15,426 nucleotides of DNA from UBA7312 sp002715345. Lineage in GTDB: Bacteria; Bacteroidota; Bacteroidia; Flavobacteriales; UBA7312. The notes under the pieces are model-generated. The model was given only the letters and a program-made list of their open reading frames with translations, ran no database searches and was not told the DNA's origin. The stretch is from assembly GCA_964009845.1 (NCBI GenBank), contig CAXGIQ010000020.1, forward strand, positions 1 to 15,426, written 5' to 3'. Every line of letters starts with the position of its first letter. Positions within the stretch are counted from its first letter, which is position 1. The position numbers were made by a program, and so were the translations under genes. Below are positions 15,008 to 15,426 of this stretch, piece by piece.

Positions 15008-15426
15008 ATGAAAAAGATTTTAATGATTGTAGCGATAGGGTTGATTAGCTTACCTATGGTTGCACAAGTAAGTGATGATAATCAAATTTATAGAAGAGCA
15101 GATAAAATGCCTGTCTATCAGCAGTGTGAAGACCCTGCTTTTGTTGATCATCCATACCGTTGTACCATCAAGCAATTAATGGACTTTTTTAAGAATAGTA
15201 TTGAAGTTGAAAGCCCTTTAGGAATGCAAACAAAAGGTTTGTTGACTTTTGTTGTGGAAACCGATGGTTCTGTAAGCGGTGTAGAGTTACAAAGACCAAC
15301 TATTGTTAACACAGGAGATGAGTCGCAGGATGCTGCAATTGAAGAGTTTTTGAATGCTGCTATTATAGAAAAAGCAGCAGAATTGTCCTTTAGTGAAGCA
15401 GGAGAGCATGAAGGTGAGGTTGTTAG
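15008..15426 (+). CDS. Secreted TonB C-terminal-like protein, 3' end outside window
   Basis: The frame starts at the ATG at 15008 and is still open at the window end (139 residues seen). Residues 1-20 form a signal peptide (MKKILMIVAIGLISLPMVAQ). From residue 34, MPVYQQCEDPAF...RCTIKQLMDFF fits the Bacteroidota energy-transducer TonB C-terminal domain, which often starts MPVFPGCE and carries a second Cys. GLLTFVVETDGSVSGVELQRP (77-97) is its central beta strand and turn. The N-terminal signal peptide instead of a long periplasm-spanning linker suggests a stand-alone periplasmic TonB-C-like protein, not a full TonB. It lies 43 nt after the E1 gene, on the same strand, possibly cotranscribed. 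Confidence 0.75.
   Translation, partial: MKKILMIVAIGLISLPMVAQVSDDNQIYRRADKMPVYQQCEDPAFVDHPYRCTIKQLMDFFKNSIEVESPLGMQTKGLLTFVVETDGSVSGVELQRPTIVNTGDESQDAAIEEFLNAAIIEKAAELSFSEAGEHEGEVV

Noticed and set aside
1..15426. Defence system, CRISPR array, prophage or transposon
   Set aside because: No repeats, integrase, transposase, nuclease cluster or compositional break was seen; all genes fit core Bacteroidota functions.

Overview
The window looks like a stretch of ordinary core chromosome from a Bacteroidota bacterium, most likely Flavobacteriia. The DNA is AT-rich. At least three gene starts carry the Bacteroidota sigma-A promoter pattern (TTG about 19-20 nt before TAnnTTTG). Shine-Dalgarno sites are largely absent. 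The gene set fits the same group: a fused E1 alpha/beta 2-oxoacid dehydrogenase, a FeoB-associated Cys-rich small protein, a fused GH3/beta-lactamase next to bshA (bacillithiol synthesis), a bacterial SUI1 protein, and zapA followed by rny. I see no IS element, prophage, CRISPR array or tRNA.

Layout: (1) 1-437, 3' part of a thioredoxin-type arsenate reductase (arsC). (2) 440-612, a probable frameshifted minus-strand gene remnant. (3) 645-2345, a secreted M23 metallopeptidase on the minus strand. (4) A divergent promoter region, then a plus-strand cluster: a small coiled-coil protein (2476), zapA (2770), a 6S-like RNA (about 3076-3261) and rny (3286-4824). (5) A bidirectional terminator at 4843-4880, then a minus-strand pair, a nucleoside phosphorylase overlapping a SirB1/transglutaminase-like gene. 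(6) A plus-strand universal stress protein, the GH3-NagZ/beta-lactamase fusion and bshA, the last two overlapping as ATGA. (7) A tightly overlapping minus-strand trio read from 12911 down to 11598: FeoB-associated small protein, YegS-like lipid kinase, SUI1. (8) The fused E1 alpha/beta gene with its own promoter, and a secreted TonB-C-terminal-like protein cut by the window end.

Functionally the region is housekeeping. It holds division (ZapA and a coiled-coil candidate partner), RNA control (6S RNA, RNase Y), envelope turnover (M23 peptidase, NagZ-like hydrolase), thiol metabolism (BshA), nucleoside salvage, stress response, translation and carbon metabolism. The points most worth a second look are the 6S-like RNA between zapA and rny, the unnamed coiled-coil gene before zapA, the frameshifted remnant beside arsC, the coupling of a GlcNAc-releasing enzyme to bshA, and two terminator-like hairpins in unusual positions. 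I did not find a convincing previously undescribed multi-gene system.
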